Below are positions 6,058 through 7,093 of a stretch of DNA of 7,093 nt, in pieces. The first letter of the stretch is position 1. The number at the start of each line of letters is the position of its first letter. Source of the DNA: Deltaproteobacteria bacterium (GTDB taxonomy: Bacteria; Desulfobacterota; Desulfobulbia; Desulfobulbales; BM004); NCBI GenBank assembly GCA_019312695.1, contig JAFDCT010000347.1, forward strand, positions 1-7,093, in the 5' to 3' direction. The notes beneath the pieces were generated by a model. That model did no database searches, was not told the origin of the DNA, and was given only the letters and a program-made list of their open reading frames with translations. The position numbers and the translations under genes were made by a program.

Positions 6058-7029
6058 ATGAACCTAACAAGCTATCACACACCTCATAAATTTACAAAAT
6101 TTGGCCTCCTTGCCTGCTTCAGCATGGTTCTGCATCTGACACCTACCCAGTGTTTTGCCCAGGATGACAAGAGTGAAGTTTCGCAGGCATTGGCAGATTC
6201 CAGGCTGTCTACATTCATTCAGGGTGGCTATGTATACCAGCCTGATACTGATATAGACGGAAGCAGTGCGAATTTCAGAGCATACCGGTTTTTTGTTCAA
6301 CCCGGTATTACTTATGCGCCAGACCGTACGAAGAGTTTTTCATTGGCATTGGGGTATGGTTACGATGATTATGATTTTAACGGCAGGGATGGTTTTGGAG
6401 TATTACATCCTTGGGATGCAATACATTCGTTGCGACTAAGCGCACCTGTCAGGTTCACCAAGGGACGTAATTGGTCATTTTTCCTTGTGCCGACAATTCG
6501 TTTTACCGGCGAAAAAGATGCGGATGTTAACGATTCAATGACTGGTGGCGCATTTGTTGGCTTTGCCTATAGAATCAATGAACGGTTTACTATTGGTCCC
6601 GGGATAGGGGTTATTTCGCAAATTAAAGATGATGCCAGCATCTTTCCGGTCCTGATCATTAACTGGAAGATCACAGATACTCTCAGCTTGGAAACCGGAC
6701 GCGGGCTTGGGGCAACACTTGGTCCAGGTGTTTCACTGAACTGGAAAATTACAGAACAATGGCAGTTGACTCTGGGGGGCCGTTATGAAAAATTGCGCTT
6801 CAGGCTGGATGATAAGGCCCAGACACCAAATGGTATTGGCCAGGATGAATCATTGCCAGTCTATGGCGGAATAACCTATAATTTCAATCCGAATGCAAGG
6901 ATAAGCATGGTAGGGGGGATTGAAGCCTCAGGAGAACTGCAACTCGAAGATAAGCATGGCAATGTAATAGAACAGGAAGAATATGAAAGTGCGCCGTTTT
7001 TCGGATTGAGTTTTTCATATCGCTTTTAA
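6058..7029 (+). CDS. outer-membrane beta-barrel protein (secreted via Sec)
   Basis: A 323-residue protein predicted to form an outer-membrane beta-barrel. A signal peptide is clear: a basic N-region (HKFTK, 10-14), hydrophobic core FGLLACFSMVLHL (15-27) and a probable cleavage after CFA (34) before QDD. The mature part alternates aromatic and hydrophobic residues with short turns, and the chain ends SFSYRF, the terminal Phe expected for BAM recognition. Two adjacent segments, NWKITDTLSLETG (202-214) and NWKITEQWQLTLG (228-240), repeat each other and look like duplicated beta-hairpins. Overall style recalls uncharacterised barrel families such as DUF6268, a tentative match. The frame is open from 5926, but the first 44 codons lack a good ribosome site and would precede the signal peptide; AGGGA at 6047-6051, 6 bases before the ATG at 6058, fixes the start. 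The ligand or transport role is unknown. Confidence 0.85.
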   Translation: MNLTSYHTPHKFTKFGLLACFSMVLHLTPTQCFAQDDKSEVSQALADSRLSTFIQGGYVYQPDTDIDGSSANFRAYRFFVQPGITYAPDRTKSFSLALGYGYDDYDFNGRDGFGVLHPWDAIHSLRLSAPVRFTKGRNWSFFLVPTIRFTGEKDADVNDSMTGGAFVGFAYRINERFTIGPGIGVISQIKDDASIFPVLIINWKITDTLSLETGRGLGATLGPGVSLNWKITEQWQLTLGGRYEKLRFRLDDKAQTPNGIGQDESLPVYGGITYNFNPNARISMVGGIEASGELQLEDKHGNVIEQEEYESAPFFGLSFSYRF

Positions 7030-7093
7030 AAAGTTAATTTTTTCAAGGTCTCGTGGAGCAAGGGATAATTTTTACAATTAATTACATATAACA
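7030..7093. other. non-coding tail after the outer-membrane gene
   Basis: The last 64 bases are AT-rich and contain no clear hairpin-plus-T-tract terminator, promoter or gene start. The terminator of the outer-membrane gene, if intrinsic, must lie beyond the window or be weak. Confidence 0.5.

Noticed and set aside
1..7093. Mobile elements, CRISPR arrays, tRNA or rRNA genes, toxin-antitoxin or phage-defence cassettes
   Set aside because: No transposase or integrase motifs, no spaced direct repeats, no cloverleaf-like sequence and no defence-family proteins were seen on reading both strands.

Overview
The window reads as an ordinary chromosomal segment from a Gram-negative bacterium of moderate to slightly AT-rich composition. 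An outer-membrane beta-barrel protein with a Sec signal peptide and a C-terminal Phe supports a diderm. The miaA/recJ neighbourhood and the style of the small conserved proteins suggest a deltaproteobacterium (Desulfobacterota, perhaps a Desulfobulbales-like sulfate reducer). That placement is inference from general resemblance, not a database match.

Layout. (1) 1-3380 (+) is a tightly spaced run: the 3' end of miaA (tRNA dimethylallyltransferase), a MobA-like nucleotidyltransferase-fold protein, and recJ (single-strand DNA exonuclease). recJ is split by an apparent one-base deletion near 2226, giving an N-terminal DHH half and a C-terminal DHHA1/OB half in different frames. (2) 3381-3656 is a non-coding gap. 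It holds a near-consensus sigma70 promoter (TTGACA, 17 bp, TATTAT) with a 16-bp palindrome over its spacer and -10 box, then about 130 nt ending in a very strong 22-bp-stem terminator. This is a candidate small RNA, or a regulated leader of the next gene. (3) 3657-4334 (+) is a class I SAM-dependent methyltransferase. (4) 4443-5643 (+) holds an 89-residue protein of unknown function followed at once by a pirin-family cupin, probably co-transcribed. (5) 5650-5958 (-) is a small membrane-anchored protein with two G-[FY]-x-x-G-[LW]-x-K repeats, convergent with pirin. (6) 5959-6057 is a divergent promoter region with a back-to-back TATAAT and a perfect 15-bp palindrome. (7) 6058-7029 (+) is an outer-membrane beta-barrel protein.

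The genes do not form one pathway: tRNA modification, DNA repair, methyl transfer, a redox-type cupin and envelope proteins sit side by side. I found no mobile element, CRISPR array, tRNA, rRNA, toxin-antitoxin or defence cassette. The items most worth a second look are the recJ frameshift and the promoter-to-terminator unit at 3408-3578. I do not see clear evidence of a new multi-gene system.
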